This document shows, one piece after another, positions 18,090 through 25,775 of a stretch of DNA of 32,520 nucleotides; position 1 is the first letter of the stretch; each line of letters opens with the position of its first letter. Source of the stretch: a virus; the IMG/VR virus record IMGVR_UViG_3300023174_006722, positions 1-32,520 of that record. One strand, 5' to 3'. The notes beneath the pieces were generated by a model that was not told the DNA's origin, ran no database searches, and saw only the letters and a list, made by a program, of their open reading frames with translations. The position numbers were made by a program, and so were the translations under genes.

Positions 18090-18460
18090 TATGTTTGTTT
18101 GATTTGCCCTTGTATCTCAACTAGCACATCATTGAGGGCATCATAGTTTAGAACCTTGAGAACGGTTCCTGGTTCTGGTAGCTTAATGGGGTTCTCTATT
18201 CTATTAAGAAGACATATTAACCACCACAGCTCTATGGTGCCATATACATTGTAACTTATTGTAGTCCATGCTTGTTTTTGCTTGACAGTAATGAAGCTAA
18301 TCTTAGTTTTATCGATATCTTCAGGAAACCCTATGGACTTATTGATGTTATAATAGTATTGGCCCCTGTTGTTCTTGTACACTTTGAAAATATTTTCATA
18401 TCTTTGTCTGGATAGAGCAGGCAAATCTTTTAGTTTGTTCTGGTAGGTGCCTAAATCCAT
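18089..18460 (-). CDS. Baseplate wedge protein, gp53-like (LysM-type)
   Basis: 123 residues. The N-terminus has the RYENIFKVYKNNRGQYYYNINKSI segment and the C-terminus a LysM-like block, TISYNVYGTIELWWLICLLNRIENP, followed by PGTVLKVL, both typical of T4 gp53-type wedge proteins. In T4, gp53 clamps neighbouring wedges and contacts the hub. A perfect TATAAATA five bases before ATG indicates a promoter for the gp53-hub-576 aa operon, whose genes overlap by 1-4 bases. Confidence 0.75.
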   Translation of the reverse strand: MDLGTYQNKLKDLPALSRQRYENIFKVYKNNRGQYYYNINKSIGFPEDIDKTKISFITVKQKQAWTTISYNVYGTIELWWLICLLNRIENPIKLPEPGTVLKVLNYDALNDVLVEIQGQIKQT

Positions 18461-18465
18461 ATTAA

Positions 18466-18473
18466 TATTTATA
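18466..18473 (-). promoter_or_regulatory. Late promoter TATAAATA
   Basis: Perfect T4 late consensus on the minus strand, ending five bases before ATG 18460. Lies in the 37-base gap after the 455-aa gene. Confidence 0.7.
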
Positions 18474-18497
18474 AAAAGAGCTTTAAATGCTCTTCAA

Positions 18498-19865
18498 TCA
18501 ACCAATTAATCTCTCACCCACAGTATTCAAAAGTTCAGTTGTTGCAGTGTTTTGACTGTTGCCAAATGCATCTAATATATTGGAGTTGAACTGTCTTGAT
18601 TCAAAGTCACCTATGCCATATATTGTACCTGCAGTTGCAGCTTTATCTGCAGATGTTGTGACCTCTACTATGTTGCGTTCTGGTGCTAGATTATGTGCAT
18701 AAGCCATGAAATTTTTTGTTTCAGAGAGAAGAGATTTGAGTGTAATGGTTATGTAGTATGCATCAGGTATGATGGCATCGATGGTTCGTGTTGTGTGGGA
18801 TATGGATTCAAAATATTCATCAGTTCCAGTGGTTGCATACAGAGATTGCAATTCAGTAGGTAGCTCAAAACTCAAAGCGCGTCGTGCACCCTTGAAAGAG
18901 ACCTGCAGATTGGTGATGTATGCATAAGGTATGAACTTCTGCCCAGGGATGATGGCTTCATATATTACTGGTGGTTCAACTATGGTTCTGTTGAGTCTGG
19001 AGGGTTTGTTTTGATAGAGAAGTAGGAATATCAGCTGCCAGTTTTGCTTAACTTCATCAAATGTGGCAGATCCTGTGTTGATCAAGGGAAAACTGAAACT
19101 TATGGTTTCACCTTCTTGATTGAAATTGTAAAATTTTGCTTTTTCCTGGAAAGAGAATTCAAAAGGAGTATTTAGCATGCCCAATAGTCCACCACTCTTC
19201 ACAGCAATATCTTTTGTACCACTAAATACACCACCCGGTGAATCATCACCGAAAATGTTGACAGAAGAGTTGAGATAATCTTCAAAATATGGCATTAAGT
19301 ATGAAAACCCTGTGGGTTCTGTTAGATAGAGATCTTTATATGCTTTGAGCATGTCATCTTCCATGCGTGGATTCTCATCCTGTGTCAAGCTCTTGATGTC
19401 AGAAACAATGCTGCCTGTGACAGGGTTCTTGGCTGCTTGCTCTTGAATAGTTTGACTGACAATAGCCTCCAAGCTGGAGAGAAATGTTGATACATTGTTC
19501 CCTATTCCAACTTTGTTGAGATAGTTGCCTATACTTTTTATGCCTTGTATGGCAGCTCCACCTGAAGAAGTTATTTGTGAGACAAGTGCATTGGTTTTTA
19601 ACCTCTTTTCATTGAGAACAATTGTTGGCACTTGAAAGCGACCTGAATCACCGGGTTTGGAGTATGTCCAGGGAAAATTTCTGACTACATTAATGGGTCT
19701 ATTGGAGTTTGGTTTTAAAGTGGGGGGTTTGCTCTCCACAGAATAGGTTTTACCAACACTGCTCTTCCCAGGGCTTGAATTGCTTGTTGATATGAAAGCA
19801 TTACTGACACCCACAGCAAAACCAGGGGTGCCAGTAGCATCAACATTGAAGAGGTTAGTTGCCAT
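18498..19865 (-). CDS. Baseplate tail-tube cap, gp48-like (tentative)
   Basis: 455 residues. The first 200 are Ser/Gly/Pro-rich and partly disordered. From about 240 a tube-type beta domain appears: GETISFSFPLINTG, an interrupting helix (FDEVKQNWQLIFLLLYQN), the loop IPGQKFIPYAYITNLQVSFKG, and the closing strand PDAYYITITLKSLLSETKN, which parallels the end of T4 gp48 and gp54 (a strand ending in a T-L/M-R-E/S segment). In T4 these proteins cap the hub and seed the tail tube. It lies between tape measure and gp53-like genes. CTTAAATA is five bases before ATG. Confidence 0.6.
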   Translation of the reverse strand: MATNLFNVDATGTPGFAVGVSNAFISTSNSSPGKSSVGKTYSVESKPPTLKPNSNRPINVVRNFPWTYSKPGDSGRFQVPTIVLNEKRLKTNALVSQITSSGGAAIQGIKSIGNYLNKVGIGNNVSTFLSSLEAIVSQTIQEQAAKNPVTGSIVSDIKSLTQDENPRMEDDMLKAYKDLYLTEPTGFSYLMPYFEDYLNSSVNIFGDDSPGGVFSGTKDIAVKSGGLLGMLNTPFEFSFQEKAKFYNFNQEGETISFSFPLINTGSATFDEVKQNWQLIFLLLYQNKPSRLNRTIVEPPVIYEAIIPGQKFIPYAYITNLQVSFKGARRALSFELPTELQSLYATTGTDEYFESISHTTRTIDAIIPDAYYITITLKSLLSETKNFMAYAHNLAPERNIVEVTTSADKAATAGTIYGIGDFESRQFNSNILDAFGNSQNTATTELLNTVGERLIG

Positions 19866-19870
19866 TTAAA

Positions 19871-19878
19871 TATTTAAG
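19871..19878 (-). promoter_or_regulatory. Late-promoter-like CTTAAATA
   Basis: Ends five bases before ATG 19865 and overlaps the tape-measure stop codon (its TAA is the TAA of CTTAAATA). Confidence 0.5.
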
Positions 19879-22654
19879 ACATTATTAATGGAGCGCGTCC
19901 TAATTTAGATCTATAAGTTGATGAAGTGAGTGCATCCATATTAACATTATTCCTAACAGACTGATTTACCACATTCACTGCTTGTGATGGCGTTTCAGCT
20001 ATGCTTTGATTGCTCTTGGAAATATTTGCTAAATATTCATTCTGAAGTTTGATATGGGTGACAAGTGCTTCCAATCTGGTTGTATTTTTGGCCATCTCTC
20101 TGGCCATGGTGGTTGACATGCCTTCAAATGAAGATTTTAGTTCGTTGGTTTGTGTGTTGAAAGATGAGGTAAATATTTTATCAATGGGGCCACCTTTTCT
20201 GATGGCAAAGATTTCATCATCTTTTCTGAAGGTGACTCTGTTCTTGCCTGCAATCAGCATTCTGTCACCATCATCAATCAAATCACCTGCCACAGGGCCA
20301 GGTGGCTGTTCTGATCCACCTGCTGGTATGCCAGCGCCTGCCTTTTCAACTGACTCAGGAGTTGGTTGCGCATCAGCTAATTTTTTCTTGGCTTGTGCAA
20401 GCCACCATTCAGGGGTGAGAAGTCTTTTTAATGCCTCAAGAGCCATATCCACAAATCCTAAGAGACCTGTCATAATCTTATCACCAAGATCATAGAAAGT
20501 AAAGTCTCTCAAATGTTCATCCACACCTTCTTTTGCACCTTTAACATACATGCCTATCTTTTCACCTGCACCCTTGTCAAATAACCCAACCACCCATGCC
20601 ACCAATTTACCAGGCAATTGAATTAACAATTCATCCATTAGACTTATCATGGCTTTATAGGCTACATCTCCCACACTAGAAAATAACCTACCATAAAACT
20701 CCATTCCATCTTGTGAAGCTAGCCATTTTTTAATTTGTGGTTCTAATGATTGTTTGTCGAGAAAAATTAAAGGGAAGAAGGCTGAGCTCCCTAGCCATCC
20801 TAATAGTTGTAATGCAAAGTGTGTGAGATTTGTGACAAGCATTTCCTTGGGAATATCTTCGCCCTTGATTGCTTTTAATGCCAAGGGTAAGATGTCGTCT
20901 ATGGCTGCAAACAACACACCAAATATTTTTATGAATTTATCTGCAATGCCCATACCCGCTTTTACCGCTGGTATCTCCATGACGGTCTTGATTAAATCAC
21001 CTAATTTTACAAAAACAGTTCCAATAAAATTACCGATGGCAGCTGTAACCGACTCAGATGCAGCTAGTTCACCTGGCTTTGCTACTCCAAGCATGCTTGT
21101 TATCTTATCCAACATGCTTATCATATCACCTTTTAGTGCTTGTCTGTATTCTTTTATCTTGGCACCCATGGCTGCAGTTTCCTGTTCTGTGAACATGGAT
21201 CCAAGTAAATCTTTCTTAATTTCACTGAAAAAGTTTTTTGTACTGTCTCCCCAGCTTTTAAATGCTGCTTTAAAATCATCTATGCTAATTCTTAGTTCTG
21301 CTCTAAGTCCATCCAGATAAGCCTTCATATTAGCAGGCATTTCCAATATGAAATTGGGTGTTATGGCTGCAGCCATTTCTTTTAAATCTCTGATAAACAG
21401 GTTAAATAATGTTTTGCGTTTAGCGATTTCAACATTGAACAATTCAATGTCAGTTTTTAGGTTACGCAACTCTTCCAGTGTGTATCCTTCAATCTTTAAT
21501 CTCTTGAGTTCTTCCAAGGATTTTACAAAAGTACTATCAGCTGCACCAGAGTCTTTTAATTTTTCTATGATGTTTGTTAAATCTGCAAGAGACATTTTTA
21601 AAGTTTCATATTCAAACTTCTTAATGTATCCTCTCAATTCAAACATTTCAGCTTCAGAGAGTGTGGGGGCTTGTAGAGTCAATCTAAATTTTCTAAATAT
21701 CTTTAAATCATTTAAAAGTTTTAATTTTGATTCTTCATTTGCAGCTTGTAATTCAATGATGTACTGATCAAGTTCTTTGGGGCTCAGTTTTAATATTTCA
21801 GGTGGAAGCTGCTTGATTCTTTCAAGCATTATTTTTATATTGGGTACCAGTTCTTGATGGGTTGCATTGAGCATTTTGAGCTGACCAATAAAATCTTGTT
21901 CACCCTTTAAAATTGTCTTCAAATCAGCAACACGCATTCCATACATCTTAGCTATCTCATCCAAGTCCTTGAGTATTTTAGGGTCATTGAGAGACTTGAA
22001 TTCAAGTGATTTGGGATCTATCTTTAACATTGCTTCCAGGTCTTTGAAGAATTTCTCCTTGTCAGCGAGTATCTTTGCTCTCATTTCTGGGGAAAGTTTA
22101 AACACTTCCTCCATGTCTTTCAATAGGTCATTAAATTTTAATTTGTCTTTTGTAGGAACAAGAAACTCTTTGATGTCTTTAAAGAAGTTTTCCATTGTTG
22201 CAAATGCTTCTTTAACTATGTCATATAAAAATTTTGCTCTTTGTGTGATAAAAGCAAATGCACCTATCAAGAGTCCCAAGCCAAGTCCTGCAGCTGCAAG
22301 CAAGTCACCGAGCATGCCACCTGCACCACCAGCTTTCTTTATTCCGGGGATATCTGCACCGGGCAGCATATTTTTAAGAGCCTTATTAAGTTGCTTCCTG
22401 CCTTCACTAGTGACACCATCAAATACAAAAGGCATTGCTTGATATTGTCGTTCTTTTCTTTTGAAAGCTGAAAATCGAGTATTTTGTAGTGTTTCTTTCT
22501 GCTCTTTTTCTTCAACTAAATCATATATCCTGCTCTTCTTTACCTTGTCATCTTTATTTTCTGCATAGTTAGAATCTAAAAACTTTACAACATAATCCAT
22601 CTTATCATTAAGAGTGGATACATCATTTATAAGATCTTGTGTAACATCGTCCAT
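19874..22654 (-). CDS. Tail tape-measure protein
   Basis: 926 residues from ATG 22654; TTG 22657 upstream is in frame but ATG fits the CTTAAATA spacing. Largely helical and coiled-coil (about 140-480 is a run of Leu/Lys/Glu helices). Gly/Ala-rich hydrophobic segments occur at about 108-137 (probable membrane-inserting helix) and around 560-660. Near the C-terminus (about 790-825) the pattern DDGDRMLIAGKNRVTF, then KDDEIFAIRKGGPID, is typical of tape-measure proteins. It sets tail length and may help DNA cross the inner membrane. At about 0.15 nm per residue it predicts a tail near 140 nm, longer than T4 (gp29, 590 residues). It sits between chaperone-like genes and the gp48-like cap. Confidence 0.85.
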   Translation of the reverse strand: MDDVTQDLINDVSTLNDKMDYVVKFLDSNYAENKDDKVKKSRIYDLVEEKEQKETLQNTRFSAFKRKERQYQAMPFVFDGVTSEGRKQLNKALKNMLPGADIPGIKKAGGAGGMLGDLLAAAGLGLGLLIGAFAFITQRAKFLYDIVKEAFATMENFFKDIKEFLVPTKDKLKFNDLLKDMEEVFKLSPEMRAKILADKEKFFKDLEAMLKIDPKSLEFKSLNDPKILKDLDEIAKMYGMRVADLKTILKGEQDFIGQLKMLNATHQELVPNIKIMLERIKQLPPEILKLSPKELDQYIIELQAANEESKLKLLNDLKIFRKFRLTLQAPTLSEAEMFELRGYIKKFEYETLKMSLADLTNIIEKLKDSGAADSTFVKSLEELKRLKIEGYTLEELRNLKTDIELFNVEIAKRKTLFNLFIRDLKEMAAAITPNFILEMPANMKAYLDGLRAELRISIDDFKAAFKSWGDSTKNFFSEIKKDLLGSMFTEQETAAMGAKIKEYRQALKGDMISMLDKITSMLGVAKPGELAASESVTAAIGNFIGTVFVKLGDLIKTVMEIPAVKAGMGIADKFIKIFGVLFAAIDDILPLALKAIKGEDIPKEMLVTNLTHFALQLLGWLGSSAFFPLIFLDKQSLEPQIKKWLASQDGMEFYGRLFSSVGDVAYKAMISLMDELLIQLPGKLVAWVVGLFDKGAGEKIGMYVKGAKEGVDEHLRDFTFYDLGDKIMTGLLGFVDMALEALKRLLTPEWWLAQAKKKLADAQPTPESVEKAGAGIPAGGSEQPPGPVAGDLIDDGDRMLIAGKNRVTFRKDDEIFAIRKGGPIDKIFTSSFNTQTNELKSSFEGMSTTMAREMAKNTTRLEALVTHIKLQNEYLANISKSNQSIAETPSQAVNVVNQSVRNNVNMDALTSSTYRSKLGRAPLIMS

Positions 22655-22660
22655 CAAATA

Positions 22661-22668
22661 TATTTAAG
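22661..22668 (-). promoter_or_regulatory. Late-promoter-like CTTAAATA
   Basis: Ends six bases before ATG 22654 of the tape measure, in the short gap after the 247-aa gene. Confidence 0.5.
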
Positions 22669-22688
22669 ATGGAACAGTAGTTTTAACT

Positions 22689-23432
22689 TTATACTGTAAA
22701 GAAAGTAGGTTCCACTGTGATGACTGTCTTGGAATCAGGTAATGTTAACAGTTCTCGCTCAAATTGTTTGACGCTATTGATATAATCAATCAATTTAGCA
22801 TTCAACGAAATGGGTATCTTCTCAACAATTTGTGTTTTTTGATTGAATGTTAGTTCGCTAAACTTGATCTCTTCTGTGCCAACTTTTACTACTTTCATGT
22901 ATTTTATAATTTCATTAATATACATTTCACCGAGAGCTTCTCTTGTCAAGTCCCTTGTATTAGTAATTGGTAGCAGTTTTTTCTTTGTCTCGTTATTAAT
23001 GGCAATGTCCTCTGCTATTGTAGGAATGGCAGCTGAAATGCTTACTGTGCCATCAGTTACTTCTCTTGTTTTGAGAATATCAGGTGTAGCTATGTTCTTA
23101 TTGACTATGACTGTCAAGTCGACAGTTGTATCTGTATCATAAGGCTTGAAGCTTGGGCTAATTGATAGTGCCCTCAAAGATGTGAGAATGAAATTTTTAT
23201 CAGAGGCTAATATCAAAGACGGTTCATTGCAATTGTCACGAACTATTTCACTAGTTAAGTTAATAAAGCTTAATCCTGCAGTGCCTTCTTCAAGAGCACA
23301 CTTGACAATATTCTTCTGTTGCTTTGTTGTTACATCTTTAAATTTTAATTTCTTGTTTAATGATGGTACAAAGATCTCATAATCCTTTGAGAGCGAATTT
23401 AGAGCATTGAGAGCATTATTAAAATTATCCAT
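22689..23432 (-). CDS. Tail assembly chaperone / baseplate hub assembly protein, gp26/gp51-like
   Basis: 247 residues. The N-terminus (YEIFVPSLNKKLKFKDVTTKQQKNIVKCALEE) has the pattern of the T4 gp26/gp51 family: a short strand with a basic F-K/R-P/D-x-T turn followed by a helix. The remainder alternates strands and helices with FSELTFNQKTQIVEKIP near the end. In T4, proteins of this type assist hub and tape-measure assembly. The gene is just upstream of the tape measure, where chaperones are normally found. Own TATAAATA six bases before ATG. Confidence 0.6.
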   Translation of the reverse strand: MDNFNNALNALNSLSKDYEIFVPSLNKKLKFKDVTTKQQKNIVKCALEEGTAGLSFINLTSEIVRDNCNEPSLILASDKNFILTSLRALSISPSFKPYDTDTTVDLTVIVNKNIATPDILKTREVTDGTVSISAAIPTIAEDIAINNETKKKLLPITNTRDLTREALGEMYINEIIKYMKVVKVGTEEIKFSELTFNQKTQIVEKIPISLNAKLIDYINSVKQFERELLTLPDSKTVITVEPTFFTV

Positions 23433-23437
23433 ATAAC

Positions 23438-24274
23438 CTATTTATAACCTTGTGGTTTGTTTTCAACGCTCTTCTGCCGCTCTTCCTTGAGCTGGTTCAT
23501 TTCAGTTTCTAAAATGTTCTTCAAGATAAGGTTTTCTACTAGCGTATTCTTATCAATATACTCTGCAGAGTAAAACAGCTTGCTAACTAATATATACTGC
23601 AATTCATAAAGACTTTTTAGATTGGTGGTGAAGAGCACTTTGATAAATTCAAACATATTATTATCAAAAGGTGAGACAATAAAAGACTGATCACTATCAA
23701 AGAGCTTAATTTCACACTGCTTGAACACAGAGGACACTTCATTCTGATAAGCTCTTAAATCTGAAATTATGGAGGATGGTAATTTTTCAAAAATTGCAAT
23801 TTTTTCCTCATCTGAGAGACTGCTGTAGTTGATAGGAGCACCATTGATGATAATTTCTTGAATTGAGAAGCACAAGGGATCATACACATCGTTAAAACAT
23901 AAATTCTTAGGCAAATCGGTTTCAAGGGTAAAATTATCATGTGTAAAGGTACGTTTGAATGATTTGCTTAAACTTTGTAATTGTGTAAAAATAGGTATGA
24001 TGGATGTTTTCTTTGTAAACTTTCCAGAAGATATTTCCACTTCTGAAGATATGGATGCCAATCTTAGAAGGAATAAGAGCAAGAATTTATCAAAATTTGT
24101 GAGCAACGTTGCATTAGAATTGCTCTCTATAATGTGGTTGAAATATTCATCTATGTGCTTGTTGTTTTTATTGCCAATGAATTTATTTAAAATTCTGTAT
24201 TGCTCAAAGGTGAGCTCTTTTACTGTGAAGATTTTGCTTGTGGAGGGTTGAGTAAATGTTAAATGAAATTGCAT
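23438..24274 (-). CDS. Second gp26/gp51-like tail assembly protein (tentative)
   Basis: 278 residues. The N-terminus SKIFTVKELTFEQYRILNKFIGNKN shows the same strand-turn-helix plan as the next gene, and the protein contains LSDEEKIAIFEKLPSSI, comparable to FNQKTQIVEKIP in that gene, so the two may be distant paralogues. No enzymatic motif. Two adjacent small proteins before a tape measure suggest a chaperone pair. The ATG overlaps the upstream stop (TAATG) with AGGA eight bases before it, so it is probably translated from the upstream transcript. Confidence 0.5.
   Translation of the reverse strand: MQFHLTFTQPSTSKIFTVKELTFEQYRILNKFIGNKNNKHIDEYFNHIIESNSNATLLTNFDKFLLLFLLRLASISSEVEISSGKFTKKTSIIPIFTQLQSLSKSFKRTFTHDNFTLETDLPKNLCFNDVYDPLCFSIQEIIINGAPINYSSLSDEEKIAIFEKLPSSIISDLRAYQNEVSSVFKQCEIKLFDSDQSFIVSPFDNNMFEFIKVLFTTNLKSLYELQYILVSKLFYSAEYIDKNTLVENLILKNILETEMNQLKEERQKSVENKPQGYK
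23439..23446 (-). promoter_or_regulatory. Late promoter TATAAATA embedded in the end of the upstream gene
   Basis: Perfect consensus. Its bases are also the last codons of the 278-aa gene: TAT AAA TAG reads Tyr-Lys-stop. Ends six bases before ATG 23432. Confidence 0.7.
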
Positions 24275-25182
24275 TATAAGAATCCTAATGGATTTATAGA
24301 GCCAATGCCGTTTTGGAAGGATGTGACTCTAGGTATTTCACCATTAGCTATTCTATTAACAATATCGGCTATAGGCAAGTACAAGTTATTCTCAATTGTG
24401 TAATTGCTGTAAGACCAGCGTGTTGTATAGATTTGTTCTTTTTCTTCTGAAAAATCCAGTGTCTGTGTGCTTATGGAATATGGTGCACAATTAAAGAATG
24501 TATAAACCTTTCTTGGAATCATGGAGATGCCATTGAATGTTCTTGTGTACTGCAACAGCGTCATATTGCATTTCATGTTGAGTGGGTCTTTTGTTGTGGT
24601 AGTATCCTTCTGTCTAGCTGCTAATCCAAAATGAGATGTGAGAATTGTCCATGGTTTTAGAACAAAATCAATAAATGATGTGTTTGTTTCTCTGAACTCA
24701 ATTGATAGTTCTGGCGGTGTGTTGGATCTGTTGCCTGCTAATATTCCGGGTAGAAACCCTCTGTTATTGTTTACAGATATTGATTCCATGGCAAATTCTT
24801 CTACTGGAATAGTAACAGAATAAGCAAATAAACATCCTACGATTTTTTGAAGAGGAAAGCTTGCAAGAATTGTTTTAGCAGATGATATGTCCCAGCCTTT
24901 TCTTGCACCATCAGTTCTCTCTACTCCTTGTATTATTTGTGTTCTTAATGCAGGGGGGTAGTTATCTATTACAATCATCCACTGTGTGGACATTGGAATG
25001 GATGTGAACCACGATTCCATTTGTACGAGAAAATAATCTCTAGGACTTATTAAGGGTACACCTGGAAGATTAAATCCAAATAAATCAATTACTTGTGGGG
25101 CGAATAGAGAGTTAGTACCGTTTGATATGTTGGTAAAATTATTACCTAATGATTGCAGTGCACTGGCAAACGGATCGTTCAC
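24274..25182 (-). CDS. Tube-fold structural protein, possible tail-tube initiator (gp54-like)
   Basis: 302 residues from a GTG start; CTTAAATA ends five bases before it. Features: ISPRDYFLVQMESWFTSIPMSTQWMIVID near the N-terminus, then strands with the loop IPVEEFAMESISVN, then ELSIEFRETNTSFIDFVLKPWTILTSHFG, the strand-plus-helix hallmark of gp19/gp54/gp48 tube-type proteins (a strand ending in F-R-x-T followed by a W-containing helix). It follows the tail tube gene. A role in starting or capping the tube is inferred; a minor tube or baseplate protein is the alternative. Confidence 0.6.
   Translation of the reverse strand: MNDPFASALQSLGNNFTNISNGTNSLFAPQVIDLFGFNLPGVPLISPRDYFLVQMESWFTSIPMSTQWMIVIDNYPPALRTQIIQGVERTDGARKGWDISSAKTILASFPLQKIVGCLFAYSVTIPVEEFAMESISVNNNRGFLPGILAGNRSNTPPELSIEFRETNTSFIDFVLKPWTILTSHFGLAARQKDTTTTKDPLNMKCNMTLLQYTRTFNGISMIPRKVYTFFNCAPYSISTQTLDFSEEKEQIYTTRWSYSNYTIENNLYLPIADIVNRIANGEIPRVTSFQNGIGSINPLGFL
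24283..24286 (-). promoter_or_regulatory. Shine-Dalgarno AGGA for the 278-aa gene
   Basis: AGGA eight bases before ATG 24274, inside the last codons of the 302-aa gene. No TAAATA motif lies at the usual distance. Confidence 0.45.
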
Positions 25183-25187
25183 CTAAT

Positions 25188-25195
25188 TATTTAAG
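25188..25195 (-). promoter_or_regulatory. Late-promoter-like CTTAAATA before a GTG start
   Basis: Ends five bases before GTG 25182, supporting that non-ATG start. Confidence 0.5.
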
Positions 25196-25210
25196 AAGAG
25201 ACTGAATTAC

Positions 25211-25759
25211 TTAACTTGTTTTTCTCCAGTAATGATAGGAGATAGTTGCAGTAAATTCAATGGTGTTACCTGTGCCATCAGAGATGTTGTAGCTCAATGG
25301 ACCAACACTTCTAACAGAAACACCAACCAATTGATACTGGGCTATTTTGTTCATCTGATTGTCCAGCTGAACAAGATCAATTACTGCTGTCTGTTTAGGA
25401 GCAAAATAATTACCTGTGCTTGTTCCATCATTGAAAACATCTTGTGACCATGTTTCAAATTTCTGACGGATTTTTGATTGAGCATCAGCATAAAATGTTA
25501 ATGTGTAAGCTTCACTGCCAGGATATGTAGCATTGCCAGGTAAATTGAAGTTTAATCCCATGAAAGGAACTGCTACATTGGTAATGGCTCTTTCAGGTAG
25601 AGTTGCTGTTTTGACATATACTAAATCATCATTGTCAAATGAGACTGTGCTAGCTCCCCCAGTGTTAATTGACAATACTCTGAAAGCATAATCACGAGCA
25701 AACTCGCGGTTCTGAGCTACTCTGTAGAAGTCTGTAATTAGTTGATTTACGTCTGACAT
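25211..25759 (-). CDS. Tail tube protein, T4 gp19-like
   Basis: 182 residues; T4 gp19 is 163. The pattern is that of gp19-type tubes: N-terminal FARDYAFRVLSIN, strand DLVYVKTATLPERAITNVAVPFMGLNFNLPGNATYPGSEAYTLTFY ending in an amphipathic helix (SKIRQKFETWSQDVF), then the strands IDLVQLDNQ, YQLVGVSVRSVGPLSYN and the last strand FTATISYHYW. It polymerises as stacked hexamers inside the sheath. It lies directly after the sheath gene, as in T4, with its own AATAAATA six bases upstream. Confidence 0.88.
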   Translation of the reverse strand: MSDVNQLITDFYRVAQNREFARDYAFRVLSINTGGASTVSFDNDDLVYVKTATLPERAITNVAVPFMGLNFNLPGNATYPGSEAYTLTFYADAQSKIRQKFETWSQDVFNDGTSTGNYFAPKQTAVIDLVQLDNQMNKIAQYQLVGVSVRSVGPLSYNISDGTGNTIEFTATISYHYWRKTS

Positions 25760-25765
25760 AAAATT

Positions 25766-25773
25766 TATTTATT
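25766..25773 (-). promoter_or_regulatory. Late-promoter-like AATAAATA (tail tube)
   Basis: Ends six bases before ATG 25759, in the 16-base gap after the sheath stop codon. Confidence 0.55.
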
Positions 25774-25775
25774 CT

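Noticed and set aside
20049-22471. Plus-strand frames of 139-188 codons opposite the tape measure
   Set aside because: Antisense shadows of a helical, Leu/Lys-rich gene; low-complexity Ser/Leu/Asn composition and no NNTAAATA or SD element before them.
5281-22661. Possible ribosomal slippage between the tail chaperone genes, as in many phages before the tape measure
   Set aside because: The two genes have separate starts and no overlapping frame with a slippery heptamer was seen.
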